Assembly: GCF_949296715.1 (NCBI RefSeq)
Contig: NZ_CASFQD010000015.1
Location: forward strand, 1 to 64,000
DNA from: an uncultured Alistipes sp.
Lineage (GTDB): Bacteria > Bacteroidota > Bacteroidia > Bacteroidales > Rikenellaceae
Reading direction: 5' to 3'
DNA length: 64,000 nt
Positions 7,772-15,897 of this stretch are shown here, in pieces; position 1 is the first letter of the stretch, and each line of letters begins with the position of its first letter. A program made the position numbers and the translations under genes. Under the pieces are notes generated by a model. It was given only the letters and a program-made list of their open reading frames with translations. It was not told the DNA's origin and searched no databases.

Positions 7772-8159
7772 CTGATCTTATTTCAGGTATCTTATACGTA
7801 TCCGGCCGGCACTTCCCGGCCCGTGCGACAGCCGTTTCCGGGCAGGTTTTGCGGGGCAGGTGGCAGGCAACAGATGCATGGCGTCATTCGTTCGGCAGAA
7901 AGGGTCCCGGAGGTTTGGTTGGGCCGCAAGTGGTTTTTCCTGGCACGATTCGGGCCAAAAAAAGACCGCGAAAGATTCGCGGTCATACGGTATGGAGTTT
8001 CAGTTTGGAAACAGGATTCGGAAAAGCGGCGATTGGTTTTTAAGGCAACGGTTCGGGATTCGGTCATCCGACCGGACGTTTCGTTCTATCCTTCGTCCCG
8101 TCCGCCTTGTCCGTCTCTCCCTGCTCTCCCGACTCTCCCTGTCTCTCTCCCCCCCCGGG
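7772..8159. other. Convergent gap between dacA and secG
   Basis: No gene is supported. It holds the secG-operon terminator (7957-7984) and, at 8085-8155, a pyrimidine-rich low-complexity stretch (CTCTCCC/GTCTCTC variants) between the secG stop codon and that terminator. Confidence 0.6.
7957..7984 (-). terminator. Terminator of the HU-like/sigma-54/lptE/secG operon
   Basis: On the minus strand GACCGCGAA-TCT-TTCGCGGTC (7964-7984) is followed by seven U (7957-7963). It lies about 175 bp after the secG stop. Confidence 0.85.
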
Positions 8160-8534
8160 TTATTCGGCGGGCTGCTCCTGAACGGGTGCGGCAGCGTCGG
8201 CTGCGGGAATCTCGGCCTGCGGCATGGCAGCGGGCATCTCGGCCTCGAGCACACGCTCCTGAAGCGCCTCGGCATCCTTCGAGAGTTCCATATTGCTCGT
8301 TGCCACCAGGCCGCGATCCATGGCGAGCGTAGCCACCAGGCTCAATACGAAAATCGCAACCGCCATGGCCCACGTGAATTTCTCGAGCATGTTCGTGGTC
8401 TCACGCACACCCATTACCTGATTCGAAGCACCGAAGTTGGCGGCCATGCCGCTCTTGGGGTTCTGCACCAATACCGCCAGAATCACCAGCACACTCGCGA
8501 TCAGTATCAGTGCAATGCAAATCGTGTATAACAT
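8160..8534 (-). CDS. secG: Protein translocase subunit SecG
   Basis: 124 residues with the SecG layout: a first helix (LYTICIALILIASVLVILAVLVQ), the conserved cytosolic loop QNPKSGMAANFGASNQVMG, and a second helix (WAMAVAIFVLSLVATLA). The tail of about 45 residues is Ala/Glu/Pro-rich (PQAEIPAADAAAP) and longer than in E. coli. SecG is the accessory subunit of SecYEG that helps SecA-driven export. It is the last gene of a five-gene operon, starting 18 bp after the TPR-like gene. Confidence 0.95.
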   Translation of the reverse strand: MLYTICIALILIASVLVILAVLVQNPKSGMAANFGASNQVMGVRETTNMLEKFTWAMAVAIFVLSLVATLAMDRGLVATSNMELSKDAEALQERVLEAEMPAAMPQAEIPAADAAAPVQEQPAE

Positions 8535-8552
8535 AATATCGTTGAATTTTGA

Positions 8553-9041
8553 TTATTGTTTTTCCATTTTGCCAATAAGCTCGGCAAAGTAAATACTTTT
8601 TTCGGGATTTAGCAAACTTAATTTGCGATAAATCGCTATGGCTTTGTCCCGAAGCCCCTGCGCGAGATAGATTTCGGCAAGTTCCTCGCTCACGACCTCG
8701 TCTTCGTCATCGAGCTGCGCCTCGGTCAGCACCTCGCCGGCAGGCTCCCCCTCGTCGGCCACGATGCGCAGGTCCTCCTCGCGCAGGAAGCGGTCGATCA
8801 CGTCGTCGGACGACAGCGCCGCAAGGGCCTGCACGTCCACGGCGCCCTGCGTCAGGGAGCCCTCCGCACGCCACGGCGCCACAATCTCCAGCCGCGGGTC
8901 GGCATCTCCCGTCACTGCGGCACGCAGCGCACGCAGCGGCGCAAACCACGGCCAGCGGGCCACAAGCGCATCCAGCTCCGCCCTCACGGCCGCATCTCCG
9001 GCCGCCGCCTTTCCGGCAAGTTCTCCGAATCGCATCATCAT
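8553..9041 (-). CDS. TPR-like protein of the lptE-secG operon
   Basis: 162 residues from ATG 9041 (three consecutive ATG codons follow, any of which could be used). The N-terminal half is Ala/Arg-rich helical sequence (ELDALVARWPWFAPLRALRA). The C-terminal 45 residues form one clear tetratricopeptide-type helix pair (SEELAEIYLAQGLRDKAIAIYRKL, written here in two halves: SEELAEIYLAQG and LRDKAIAIYRKL), followed by NPEKSIYFAELI. No signal peptide is present, so it is probably cytosolic. Its position between lptE and secG is one I recall from other Bacteroidales; the function is not known. Confidence 0.85.
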   Translation of the reverse strand: MMMRFGELAGKAAAGDAAVRAELDALVARWPWFAPLRALRAAVTGDADPRLEIVAPWRAEGSLTQGAVDVQALAALSSDDVIDRFLREEDLRIVADEGEPAGEVLTEAQLDDEDEVVSEELAEIYLAQGLRDKAIAIYRKLSLLNPEKSIYFAELIGKMEKQ

Positions 9042-9051
9042 CACGGAAAGG

Positions 9052-9573
9052 CTACCAGTTCGAGGCCGAAGCCTGGAAGATGTCGGTTACGAGCTGATCG
9101 ACGATCTCGGGGATGAGCGTACCCTCGGCCTCGGTCAGCAGGATGTTGGTGTCGTAATCCTCGAATGCCGAAAAGGTCCTGCTCCACGACGCCTTCTCGT
9201 CGAGGGCGTTCGTGAAACGCACCTTCACGGTGATGGTCAGACGGTTGAGCACGGCCTGCTCGCTGCTCGACACGGAGGCCGTGGTCGAGGTGTAGTTGAC
9301 GATCTCGCCCTCGAAGGCGAAGTCGCCGCCCTCGTCTACCTGCGTCAGGCGCGTGCGGCGCGAGAAGATGTCGACGAGCGCCTCGGTGAGCGTCGACGAG
9401 AGGATCGGCGAGACCATCGGGGCGTTGTTCGGGAAGTAGGCCACCGAGAAGGTCTTGGCATCGGGCGGAATCGACGCACCCGACAGCGAATATTTGATGG
9501 CGACGCCGCAGCCGGTCAGCACGGCGGCACAGAGGGCCACGACGGCCAGTTTCAGTTTCATACGTTTCATCAT
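9052..9573 (-). CDS. lptE: LptE family LPS-assembly lipoprotein
   Basis: 173 residues from ATG 9573, which lies 2 bp after the stop of the sigma-54 activator gene. The signal peptide ends in lipobox LTGC. The mature start GVAIKYSLSGASIPPDAKTF and the run VAYFPNNAPMV match the Bacteroidetes LptE family, as does the beta-sheet core with LTQVDEGGDFAFEGEIV. LptE plugs the LptD barrel in the outer membrane and helps insert lipopolysaccharide. Family placement is firm; direct function rests on homology. Confidence 0.9.
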   Translation of the reverse strand: MMKRMKLKLAVVALCAAVLTGCGVAIKYSLSGASIPPDAKTFSVAYFPNNAPMVSPILSSTLTEALVDIFSRRTRLTQVDEGGDFAFEGEIVNYTSTTASVSSSEQAVLNRLTITVKVRFTNALDEKASWSRTFSAFEDYDTNILLTEAEGTLIPEIVDQLVTDIFQASASNW

Positions 9574-9575
9574 GT

Positions 9576-10844
9576 CTAACAATCCTCGATTCCGAGCTCC
9601 TTGATCTTGCGGTAGAGCGTGCGCTCGGACATGAACAGTTCGGCCGCGGCCTCGCGGCGGCGTCCGTTGTTGCGGCGCAGCGCGCGGATGATCTGCTCGC
9701 GCTGCATGTCGGCCTTGGTCTTCTCGCGCGGCGGCGCATCGGTCACCTCCTCGCTCTCGACATAGACCGGAGCGGTCTCGGCCGCCGCGGGGGCATACCC
9801 CACCGTACCCTGCGCATAGGCACCGTGCTGCACGGGCGCATAGGAGCCGGCGCCCTGCGTCGACGACGGCAGCAGGGCCCGGATGTCGGGCGCCGTCTCG
9901 GCACGCCGCCCCTCGGCCGTGCGCATCAGTTCGGAGAGCATGCGCTTCAGGTCGTTGATGTCGGCCCGCATGTCGAAGAGCACCTTGTAGAGGAGTTCGC
10001 GCTCGATCGACATGCCGTCGTCCACGGGCGGCGTCCCGGCCGCCATGGGCGTTCCGGCGTGCTGCTCGGGCAGGTATTTGGCCAGTATCTCGGGCGTGAT
10101 GACGCGCGTCTGCTCGATGGCCGAGATCTGCTCGGCGACGTTCTTCAGCTGGCGGATGTTGCCCCGCCAGTAGTAGTTCATGAGCATCTGCCGCGCCGCA
10201 TCGTCGAGCGTCACGGCCGGCATGCGGTACTGCGTGGCCACGTCAGCGGCGAAGCGGCGGAAGAGCAGCGGGATGTCCTCGGGACGCTCGCGCAGCGCCG
10301 GCACCGTGATGGGCACGGTGGCCAGCCGGTAGTAGAGGTCCTCGCGGAAGCGGCCCGCGACGATCGCCTCCTGGAGGTTGACGTTCGTGGCGGCGACGAC
10401 GCGGACGTTGGTTTTCTGCACCTTCGAGGAACCTACGCGCATGAACTCGCCCGTCTGCAGCACGCGCAGCAGGCGCGCCTGCGTCGGATGGGGCAGCTCG
10501 GCCACCTCGTCCAGGAAGATCGTCCCGCCGTCGGCCTCCTCGAAGTAGCCCTTGCGGGCCTCGAGCGCCCCGGTGAAGGAGCCCTTCTCATGGCCGAAGA
10601 GTTCCGAGTCGATCGTCCCTTCGGGAATCGCCGCACAGTTCACGGCGATGTATTTGTTGTGCTTGCGGGCCGAATAGGCGTGGATCACCTGCGGGAAGAA
10701 CTCCTTGCCCACGCCGCTCTCGCCCGTGACGAGCACCGTCAGGTCGGTCGGCGCCACGCGCAGGGCCACGTCGAGGGCCCGGTCGAGCAGTTCCGACGTG
10801 CCGATGATGCCGAAGCGCTGTTTGACACTCGTCAGGTCCGTCAT
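9576..10844 (-). CDS. Sigma-54-type AAA+ transcriptional activator
   Basis: 422 residues. There is no receiver or sensor domain before the AAA+ module. Walker A is GESGVGKE (near residue 40), the sigma-54 contact loop reads GSFTGA instead of the usual GAFTGA, Walker B is GGTIFLDE and the arginine region is FREDLYYRL. An Ala/Pro-rich linker (about 275-370) leads to a Fis-type HTH (RRREAAAELFMSERTLYRKI) at the C terminus. Start ATG 10844 overlaps the upstream stop codon as ATGA, so translation is coupled. Sigma-54 itself is not in the window. Co-transcription with lptE and secG suggests envelope-related control. Confidence 0.93.
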   Translation of the reverse strand: MTDLTSVKQRFGIIGTSELLDRALDVALRVAPTDLTVLVTGESGVGKEFFPQVIHAYSARKHNKYIAVNCAAIPEGTIDSELFGHEKGSFTGALEARKGYFEEADGGTIFLDEVAELPHPTQARLLRVLQTGEFMRVGSSKVQKTNVRVVAATNVNLQEAIVAGRFREDLYYRLATVPITVPALRERPEDIPLLFRRFAADVATQYRMPAVTLDDAARQMLMNYYWRGNIRQLKNVAEQISAIEQTRVITPEILAKYLPEQHAGTPMAAGTPPVDDGMSIERELLYKVLFDMRADINDLKRMLSELMRTAEGRRAETAPDIRALLPSSTQGAGSYAPVQHGAYAQGTVGYAPAAAETAPVYVESEEVTDAPPREKTKADMQREQIIRALRRNNGRRREAAAELFMSERTLYRKIKELGIEDC

Positions 10845-11680
10845 GGCTTGTCAGTAGTTTGGTCCGTTTGCGATGCCTCCCCTTCGGCGGGCTGCTCCCC
10901 GGCCGGCACGCCGCCGGTGAGTTCGAGCAGGTACTGCTCCTCGGCACGCCGCTCCTGCGCCTCGCGGAAGTAGCCGAAGGCGATGGCCGCCACGGCGATG
11001 GCCGCAGCGATGATGGCGATCCAGAAGAAGCGGTCGGCGCGGCGGCGCGGCGGCTGGTCGACGTAGGTATAGGCGTCGGTCGTCTTGGGCGGCTTGCCGT
11101 AGCGCAGGCCCCGCAGCGACGGGTCGGGATTCATCTTTGCCGAGGGCGAGACCTTCGTTTCGGCGAAGGCTGCCTTCACGGCCTCGGCCACCTTGCCCGG
11201 CTGCAGCGGGCCGCGGCGCCGGGGGCTTCCGCCGTCCGCCGCCCCGGGAACCGTCCCGTCGGCCGAAGTTCCGGACGGCACCGCCGATGCCTCCTCCGCA
11301 ACCTGCCCGGCGCCCTCCGCGCGGGCGGGTTCCGCCGTTTCCGTCTCCGCCTCCGCATCCGGCTGCGGGTCGTAGCGGAAGGCAATCGTTCCGTTGGGTC
11401 CGGGCGACAACTCGCCGAAGCCCCGCATGCGGTAGGTGTCGCCGTGCTCCACGGCGTGCCGCACCTCGAAGACGAAGCGGTCGATTTCGCCCGCCGCCTC
11501 CAGTTCGTTCATGCCCGCGTCGCAGAGCAGCTTCCGCAGCACGCCGTCGTCGCGCCGCAGCAGCTCCGAAAAGAGCACGCAGCGACCGGCATCCGTCTCC
11601 TTGACGATGAATGCGCCCAGCTGGGGCACGACAAGCCGTTTGTGAGCAGTCAGGTATCGAGATATGAGATCGGTCAGCAC
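10841..11680 (-). CDS. HU-like (CCDC81-type) domain protein with one transmembrane helix
   Basis: 279 residues with a GTG start at 11680 that fits the family N-terminus (LTDLISRYLTAHKRLVVPQLG). Residues 1-110 form the bacterial HU-CCDC81 domain: VPQLGAFIVKE, then ELLRRDDGVLRKLLC and the DNA-arm-like GFGELSPGPNG. A disordered Ala/Glu/Pro region follows, then one membrane helix (WIAIIAAAIAVAAIAFGYF, about 220-240) and a short acidic tail. The layout puts the HU-like domain in the cytosol and the tail in the periplasm. In many relatives the C-terminus is a SPOR domain; here it is missing. First gene of the five-gene operon. Confidence 0.85.
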   Translation of the reverse strand: MLTDLISRYLTAHKRLVVPQLGAFIVKETDAGRCVLFSELLRRDDGVLRKLLCDAGMNELEAAGEIDRFVFEVRHAVEHGDTYRMRGFGELSPGPNGTIAFRYDPQPDAEAETETAEPARAEGAGQVAEEASAVPSGTSADGTVPGAADGGSPRRRGPLQPGKVAEAVKAAFAETKVSPSAKMNPDPSLRGLRYGKPPKTTDAYTYVDQPPRRRADRFFWIAIIAAAIAVAAIAFGYFREAQERRAEEQYLLELTGGVPAGEQPAEGEASQTDQTTDKP

Positions 11681-11708
11681 GATTGAAATCCTCCTTGAAA
11701 ATCCGCAC

Positions 11709-11740
11709 CAAAAATACCGTTTTTCGCGGTAAAAACCAAA
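11709..11740 (-). promoter_or_regulatory. Promoter of the HU-like/sigma-54/lptE/secG operon
   Basis: On the minus strand TTTG (11737-11740), a 20-bp spacer and TATTTTTG (11709-11716) match both boxes of the Bacteroidetes consensus. The -7 box is 28 bp before the GTG start. Confidence 0.75.
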
Positions 11741-11902
11741 ATCTCGCGCGCATTATTCAAAATAATCCGGCAAAGTGTTGGTTATACGAAAAATATTCGC
11801 CTATTTTGCATTCCGAAAAATCCAAAAATCCGGATGAGCTACTTTGTCCGAAAAAAAGCGAAGTAGCGAAGCCGGATTGTTCAAACACCAAGCAAGCGAG
11901 CC

Positions 11903-13297
11903 ATGAAAGACAAGTACATCGACCTGATCGAGCAGTCGTTCGATTTCCCGCAGGACGAGTTTTCGGTCGAGGACAATGAGCTGAATTTCCACGACATTCC
12001 GCTCATGGAGCTGATCAAACAGTACGGTACGCCGTTGAAGATCACCTATCTGCCGAAGATTTCGCAGCAGATAAACCGTGCCAAGCGCATGTTCAACGTG
12101 GCGATGGCCAAGGTCGATTACAAGGGGTCGTACAACTACTGCTACTGCACGAAGTCGAGCCATTTCTCGTTCGTGCTCGAGGAGGCCATGAAGAACGACA
12201 TCCACCTGGAGACCTCGTCGGCCTACGACATCCACATCATCAACGCGCTCTACGACAGCGGCATCATCGACAAGGACCGCTACATCGTCTGCAACGGCTT
12301 CAAGCGTCCGCAGTATGTCGAGAACATCGCGCAGCTCGTCAACGAGGGCTTCACCAACACGATCCCCGTACTGGACAACAAGGAGGAGTTAGACCTCTTC
12401 GAGGACGCCTTCACCAAGAAGTGCAAGGTCGGCATCCGCATCGCCTGCGAGGAGGAGCCCAAGTTCGACTTCTACACCTCGCGCCTGGGCATCCGCTACA
12501 ACGACATCGTCGACTTCTACAAGGCCAAGCTCAAGAACAGCAAGAAATTCTCGCTCAAGATGCTGCACTTCTTCATCAACACCGGCATCAAGGACACGGC
12601 CTACTACTGGAACGAGCTGTCGAAGTGCATGAACGTCTACTGCGAACTGAAGGCCATCTGCCCGGAGCTCGACAGCCTGAACATCGGCGGCGGCTTCCCG
12701 ATCAAGAACTCGCTCAACTTCGAATACGACTACGAATACCTCACCGAGGAGATCGTCGCACAAATCAAGAACATCTGCCAGCGCAACGGCATCGAGGAGC
12801 CCAACATCTTCACCGAGTTCGGTTCGTTCACCGTGGGCGAAAGCGGCGCGGCGCTCTACTCGATCGTCAACCAGAAGCAGCAGAACGACCGCGAGAACTG
12901 GTACATGATCGACTCGTCGTTCATCACCACGCTGCCCGACACGTGGGGCATCAACCAGCGCTACATCATGCTGGCGATCAACAACTGGGACAAGGAGTAC
13001 CAGCGTGTCTTCCTCGGCGGCCTGACGTGCGACAGCGAAGACTTCTACAACTCGGAGTGCCACACCAACGCGATCTTCCTGCCGAAGCTCGAGAAGGGCA
13101 ACACGCAGTACATCGGCTTCTTCCACACGGGGGCCTACCAGGAGTCGCTGGGCGGCTTCGGCGGCATCCAGCACTGCCTGATCCCCGCGCCGAAGCACGT
13201 CATCATCGACCGCGACAAGTCCGACAACGAGTACTACACGCGCCTGTTCGCCAAGGAGCAGTCCTACCGTTCGATGCTCCGCATCCTCGGCTACTGA
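11903..13297 (+). CDS. PLP-dependent fold-III decarboxylase (probable arginine decarboxylase)
   Basis: 464 residues. Alanine-racemase-type barrel with the PLP lysine in YCYCTKSSHF (near residue 77), the phosphate-binding glycines in LNIGGGFPI and EFGSFTVGESGA, and the C-terminal catalytic block CDSEDFYN with FFHTGAYQES. These match the ornithine/arginine/diaminopimelate decarboxylase superfamily. The length and the lack of the large insertion of E. coli SpeA fit the short Bacteroidetes arginine decarboxylase type, the first step from arginine to agmatine and polyamines. Substrate is inferred from family memory only. No other polyamine genes are adjacent. Confidence 0.82.
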   Translation: MKDKYIDLIEQSFDFPQDEFSVEDNELNFHDIPLMELIKQYGTPLKITYLPKISQQINRAKRMFNVAMAKVDYKGSYNYCYCTKSSHFSFVLEEAMKNDIHLETSSAYDIHIINALYDSGIIDKDRYIVCNGFKRPQYVENIAQLVNEGFTNTIPVLDNKEELDLFEDAFTKKCKVGIRIACEEEPKFDFYTSRLGIRYNDIVDFYKAKLKNSKKFSLKMLHFFINTGIKDTAYYWNELSKCMNVYCELKAICPELDSLNIGGGFPIKNSLNFEYDYEYLTEEIVAQIKNICQRNGIEEPNIFTEFGSFTVGESGAALYSIVNQKQQNDRENWYMIDSSFITTLPDTWGINQRYIMLAINNWDKEYQRVFLGGLTCDSEDFYNSECHTNAIFLPKLEKGNTQYIGFFHTGAYQESLGGFGGIQHCLIPAPKHVIIDRDKSDNEYYTRLFAKEQSYRSMLRILGY

Positions 13298-13442
13298 CAA
13301 GAGAGGGGGGGGGCGAGGGCGAACCGGTGCGCTTCGGTGCATCGTCCTCGGTCCGGCCAATCGGCGCGATCCGGCCATCGCCTTCGGTCCGGCCGGTCTG
13401 CACGGCCCGACTGCCGCTCCGACCATATAATATAAAAAAAGA
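13298..13442. repeat. Degenerate GC-rich repeat region after the decarboxylase gene
   Basis: Imperfect copies of TTCGGTCCGGCC and ATCCGGCC fill the space between the stop codon at 13297 and the terminator at 13443. Confidence 0.5.
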
Positions 13443-13468
13443 CGTCCGGCATCTGCCGGGCGTTTTTT
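13443..13468 (+). terminator. Terminator of the decarboxylase gene
   Basis: Stem CGTCCGGCA/TGCCGGGCG (one G-T pair) with a 2-nt loop as drawn, followed by six T (13463-13468). Confidence 0.85.
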
Positions 13469-13530
13469 GTACCGCCATCCGAACAAATCCGAATCCGGGC
13501 CGCACGAAGCGGACCATTCTATTTTTTTTA

Positions 13531-13538
13531 TACATTTG
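13531..13538 (+). promoter_or_regulatory. -7 promoter element of the 174-aa secreted protein gene
   Basis: TACATTTG (exact TAnnTTTG) lies 21 bp before the ATG at 13560. Confidence 0.6.
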
Positions 13539-13559
13539 TCCGGACTAACCCATCACGAC

Positions 13560-14084
13560 ATGATGACACGCAAACTCCTGACCACCCTGCCGCTGCTGCT
13601 TGCGCTGCTCGGCAGCACCTCCGCATCGGCGCAAACGGCACCGGCCGCACCGGCCGCACAGCCGACGCAATCGGCACAGTCGATGCAACCGGCTCCGGCC
13701 GGGCAGGCACAACCGGCAGCCGACGGCAGTGAAGCCATCCGGGCCTGCTATGCAGAGTACCTGAACGACATGCTCCACGGCGGCGGCCGCCAGGGCGATA
13801 CGCTGCTGCGGGAGATGCTGACGCCCGAATGCTACGAGTGGTTCTACCGCGAAGTGGAGGCCACGGACGCCAATCCGCTTCTCCGCGCGCAGGACACCAC
13901 GGAGGATGCGCTCGCCACGCTGACGGTCGAGCCGCTCGGCGGCGACTGGTACATGGTCCGCTACCACTGGTGGCGCACCGACACCCGACAGATCGAGATT
14001 CCGCTGAAGGCGCAGTGGATCGACGGCCGCTGGCGGATCGTCCGCATCACGCCGATAGACGGCGGCACCAGCTACGGCGACTGA
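13560..14084 (+). CDS. Small secreted protein, NTF2/DUF3828-like
   Basis: 174 residues with a cleavable signal peptide (LLTTLPLLLALLGSTSASAQ) and then an Ala/Gln/Pro linker of about 35 residues. The folded part (residues 58-174) starts with a helix (EAIRACYAEYLNDML), contains LTPECYEWFYREVEA, and ends in paired strands (WYMVRYHWWRT, IPLKAQWIDGRWRIVRI). This helix-then-sheet order resembles the NTF2-like DUF3828 fold, a weak inference. It is monocistronic, with its own -7 box and a strong terminator. The function is unknown. Confidence 0.75.
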   Translation: MMTRKLLTTLPLLLALLGSTSASAQTAPAAPAAQPTQSAQSMQPAPAGQAQPAADGSEAIRACYAEYLNDMLHGGGRQGDTLLREMLTPECYEWFYREVEATDANPLLRAQDTTEDALATLTVEPLGGDWYMVRYHWWRTDTRQIEIPLKAQWIDGRWRIVRITPIDGGTSYGD

Positions 14085-14122
14085 CCGGACACCCGCGTCA
14101 CGCCACACGACAAGGCGGATTT

Positions 14123-14155
14123 ACGGGCGGAGAGTGCTCTTCCGCCCGTTTTTTT
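14123..14155 (+). terminator. Terminator of the 174-aa secreted protein gene
   Basis: Stem ACGGGCGGA/TCCGCCCGT with a loop of about 9 nt, followed by seven T ending at 14155. Confidence 0.88.
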
Positions 14156-14189
14156 GCAGCCGGCGGAGCGCGGATAACCCGAATTTTCC

Positions 14190-14197
14190 TACCTTCG
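14190..14197 (+). promoter_or_regulatory. -7-like promoter element of the PagL-like gene
   Basis: TACCTTCG differs from TAnnTTTG at one base and lies 28 bp before the ATG at 14226. Confidence 0.4.
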
Positions 14198-14225
14198 TAC
14201 CCGGAAACGGAACAAATCGGTCGCA

Positions 14226-15821
14226 ATGGAACCACAGAGGAGCAGGAAAGGTGCGTATGGAAGACGGATGGTCCGGGGCTTGCTGGCCCTGCTGGCCGTT
14301 ACGGCATGGACGGTCGCCGCGGCGCAGGAGCCCGCAGACCGAACCGGACTGTCCGGCGATCCGTCGGGCGAAGAGATGACGACGCAGCGCGGCGCAGCGC
14401 AGAAGCCCGTCACGGGGGCGGAGCAACCCGCCCGGAAGAAACTGGCCGCCGGGGCGGAGCCGACCGCCGCAACGGAGCGCATCGCCGGGGAAGAACAACC
14501 CGCCGAAACAGAGCTGGCCGGCGAAACGGAGCCGACAGCCGGGAAAAAGGCCGACCGACCGATGCAGACCGCCGGAACGGAGCTGGCCGGCGAAACGGCG
14601 CCGACCGCCGGGGCAGAGCGGCCCGCCGGAGAGAAACTGGCCGCCGGGGCAGAGCCGACCGCCGGGACGGAGCAGTCGGGCGGCACGTCGGGCAAAAAGT
14701 TCATCCATCGGATCGGCATCGAATACCGTCCCGAATACATCTTCCCGTCGAATCCCTTTGTGGCCGGGCGCAACGCCTCCGGGCAGCCGATCGACTTCGC
14801 GCAGTCGGCGCACCTGCGCTATGCGCTGCAATACCGGCCCGAAACCGCCGCGGCACGCATCTACGGCGACGTCTACCAGGGCGTCGGCATCGCCCGCTAC
14901 GACTTCGGCAGCCACCGCGAGGTGGGCGACCCCGTGGCCGTCTACCTCTTCCAGGGGGCGCGCATCGCCCGTCTGGCGCCGCGCCTCACGCTCAACTACG
15001 AGTGGAATTTCGGTCTCTCGTTCGGCTGGCATCCCTACCATCCCGACACGAACAGCTGGAACGGCATGACGGGATCGCGCCTGAACGCCTACCTCAACGT
15101 CGACTTCTACCTGCGCTGGGCGCTCTCGCAGCGCGTGGGGCTCGTCGTCGGGCCGACGCTCACCCACTTCTCGAACGGCAACACCAAATTCCCCAATGCG
15201 GGGCTCAATACCCTCGGGACGAAAATCGGGCTGACCTGCGACCTCGGGACACCGGCCGGCGCCGCCCCGCAGCCGCAGGCCGCGCGCCCGCCCTTCCCGC
15301 GGCACATGAGCTACGACCTCACGCTCTTCGGCTCGTGGCGCCGCAAGGGCGTCCGGCTCGACGGTCGGCTGATCCCCTCGCCCGAGGCCTACCCCGTCGC
15401 GGGCATCAGCTTCGCCGCGATGTACAACTTCGGCTACAGGTTCCGCGCGGGCCTCGCCGCCGACGGCGTCTACGACGGCAGCGCCAACGTCTACACCGAG
15501 GACTACATCGTCGGCTGGGGCGAGGAGGACCCCGGATACACCTTCCACAAGCCCGGCACCGACCGGCAGTTGAGCCTCGGCCTCTCGGCCCGCGCCGAGT
15601 TCGTCATGCCGCTCTTCACCGTCGGCATCGGCATCGGCGCCAATGTCCTGCACAAGGGCGGCGACCTCGCGGCCGTCTACCAGCTCGTGACGCTCAAGAT
15701 CGCCGCAACGCGCAGCACCTACCTCCACATCGGCTACAGCCTGCAGAACTTCCGCGACCCCAACTTCCTGATGCTCGGCGTCGGATACCGCTTCAACAAC
15801 CGCTGCCCGCGTCTGCGGTAG
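14226..15821 (+). CDS. PagL-like acyloxyacyl hydrolase family protein with a long low-complexity N-terminus
   Basis: 531 residues. A signal-like helix (MVRGLLALLAVTAWTVAAAQ, residues 15-34) is followed by about 110 residues of degenerate Ala/Glu/Gly/Thr repeats (EEQPAETELAGETEPTAG type). From residue 155 on comes an outer-membrane beta-barrel of the lipid A 3-O-deacylase/PagL family, with THFSNGNTKFPNAGLNTLG carrying the family His (about 314) and Ser (about 316). The position where I recall the third catalytic residue (Glu) in Pseudomonas PagL is Asn here. The barrel is preceded by IHRIGIEYRPEYIFPSNPF, typical of Bacteroidetes members. Start may be ATG 14226 or ATG 14268. Deacylase activity is uncertain. 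Confidence 0.82.
   Translation: MEPQRSRKGAYGRRMVRGLLALLAVTAWTVAAAQEPADRTGLSGDPSGEEMTTQRGAAQKPVTGAEQPARKKLAAGAEPTAATERIAGEEQPAETELAGETEPTAGKKADRPMQTAGTELAGETAPTAGAERPAGEKLAAGAEPTAGTEQSGGTSGKKFIHRIGIEYRPEYIFPSNPFVAGRNASGQPIDFAQSAHLRYALQYRPETAAARIYGDVYQGVGIARYDFGSHREVGDPVAVYLFQGARIARLAPRLTLNYEWNFGLSFGWHPYHPDTNSWNGMTGSRLNAYLNVDFYLRWALSQRVGLVVGPTLTHFSNGNTKFPNAGLNTLGTKIGLTCDLGTPAGAAPQPQAARPPFPRHMSYDLTLFGSWRRKGVRLDGRLIPSPEAYPVAGISFAAMYNFGYRFRAGLAADGVYDGSANVYTEDYIVGWGEEDPGYTFHKPGTDRQLSLGLSARAEFVMPLFTVGIGIGANVLHKGGDLAAVYQLVTLKIAATRSTYLHIGYSLQNFRDPNFLMLGVGYRFNNRCPRLR
14390..14690. repeat. Coding degenerate repeats (GGGCGGAGC/CTGGCCGCCGG type)
   Basis: Irregular repeats such as GAAACTGGCCGCCGGGGC and ACGGAGCTGGCCGGCGAAAC encode the low-complexity spacer of the PagL-like protein. 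They keep the frame. Confidence 0.65.
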
Positions 15822-15848
15822 GCCGGCGGCGACGTCGCGCCCGATTTA

Positions 15849-15880
15849 TTTGGCGGCTCCGATCCGTTGCATTATCTTTG
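15849..15880 (+). promoter_or_regulatory. Promoter of engB
   Basis: TTTG (15849-15852), 20-bp spacer, TATCTTTG (15873-15880): a full match to the Bacteroidetes consensus, 17 bp before the ATG at 15898. Confidence 0.75.
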
Positions 15881-15897
15881 CCGAAAAATTCCGCACC

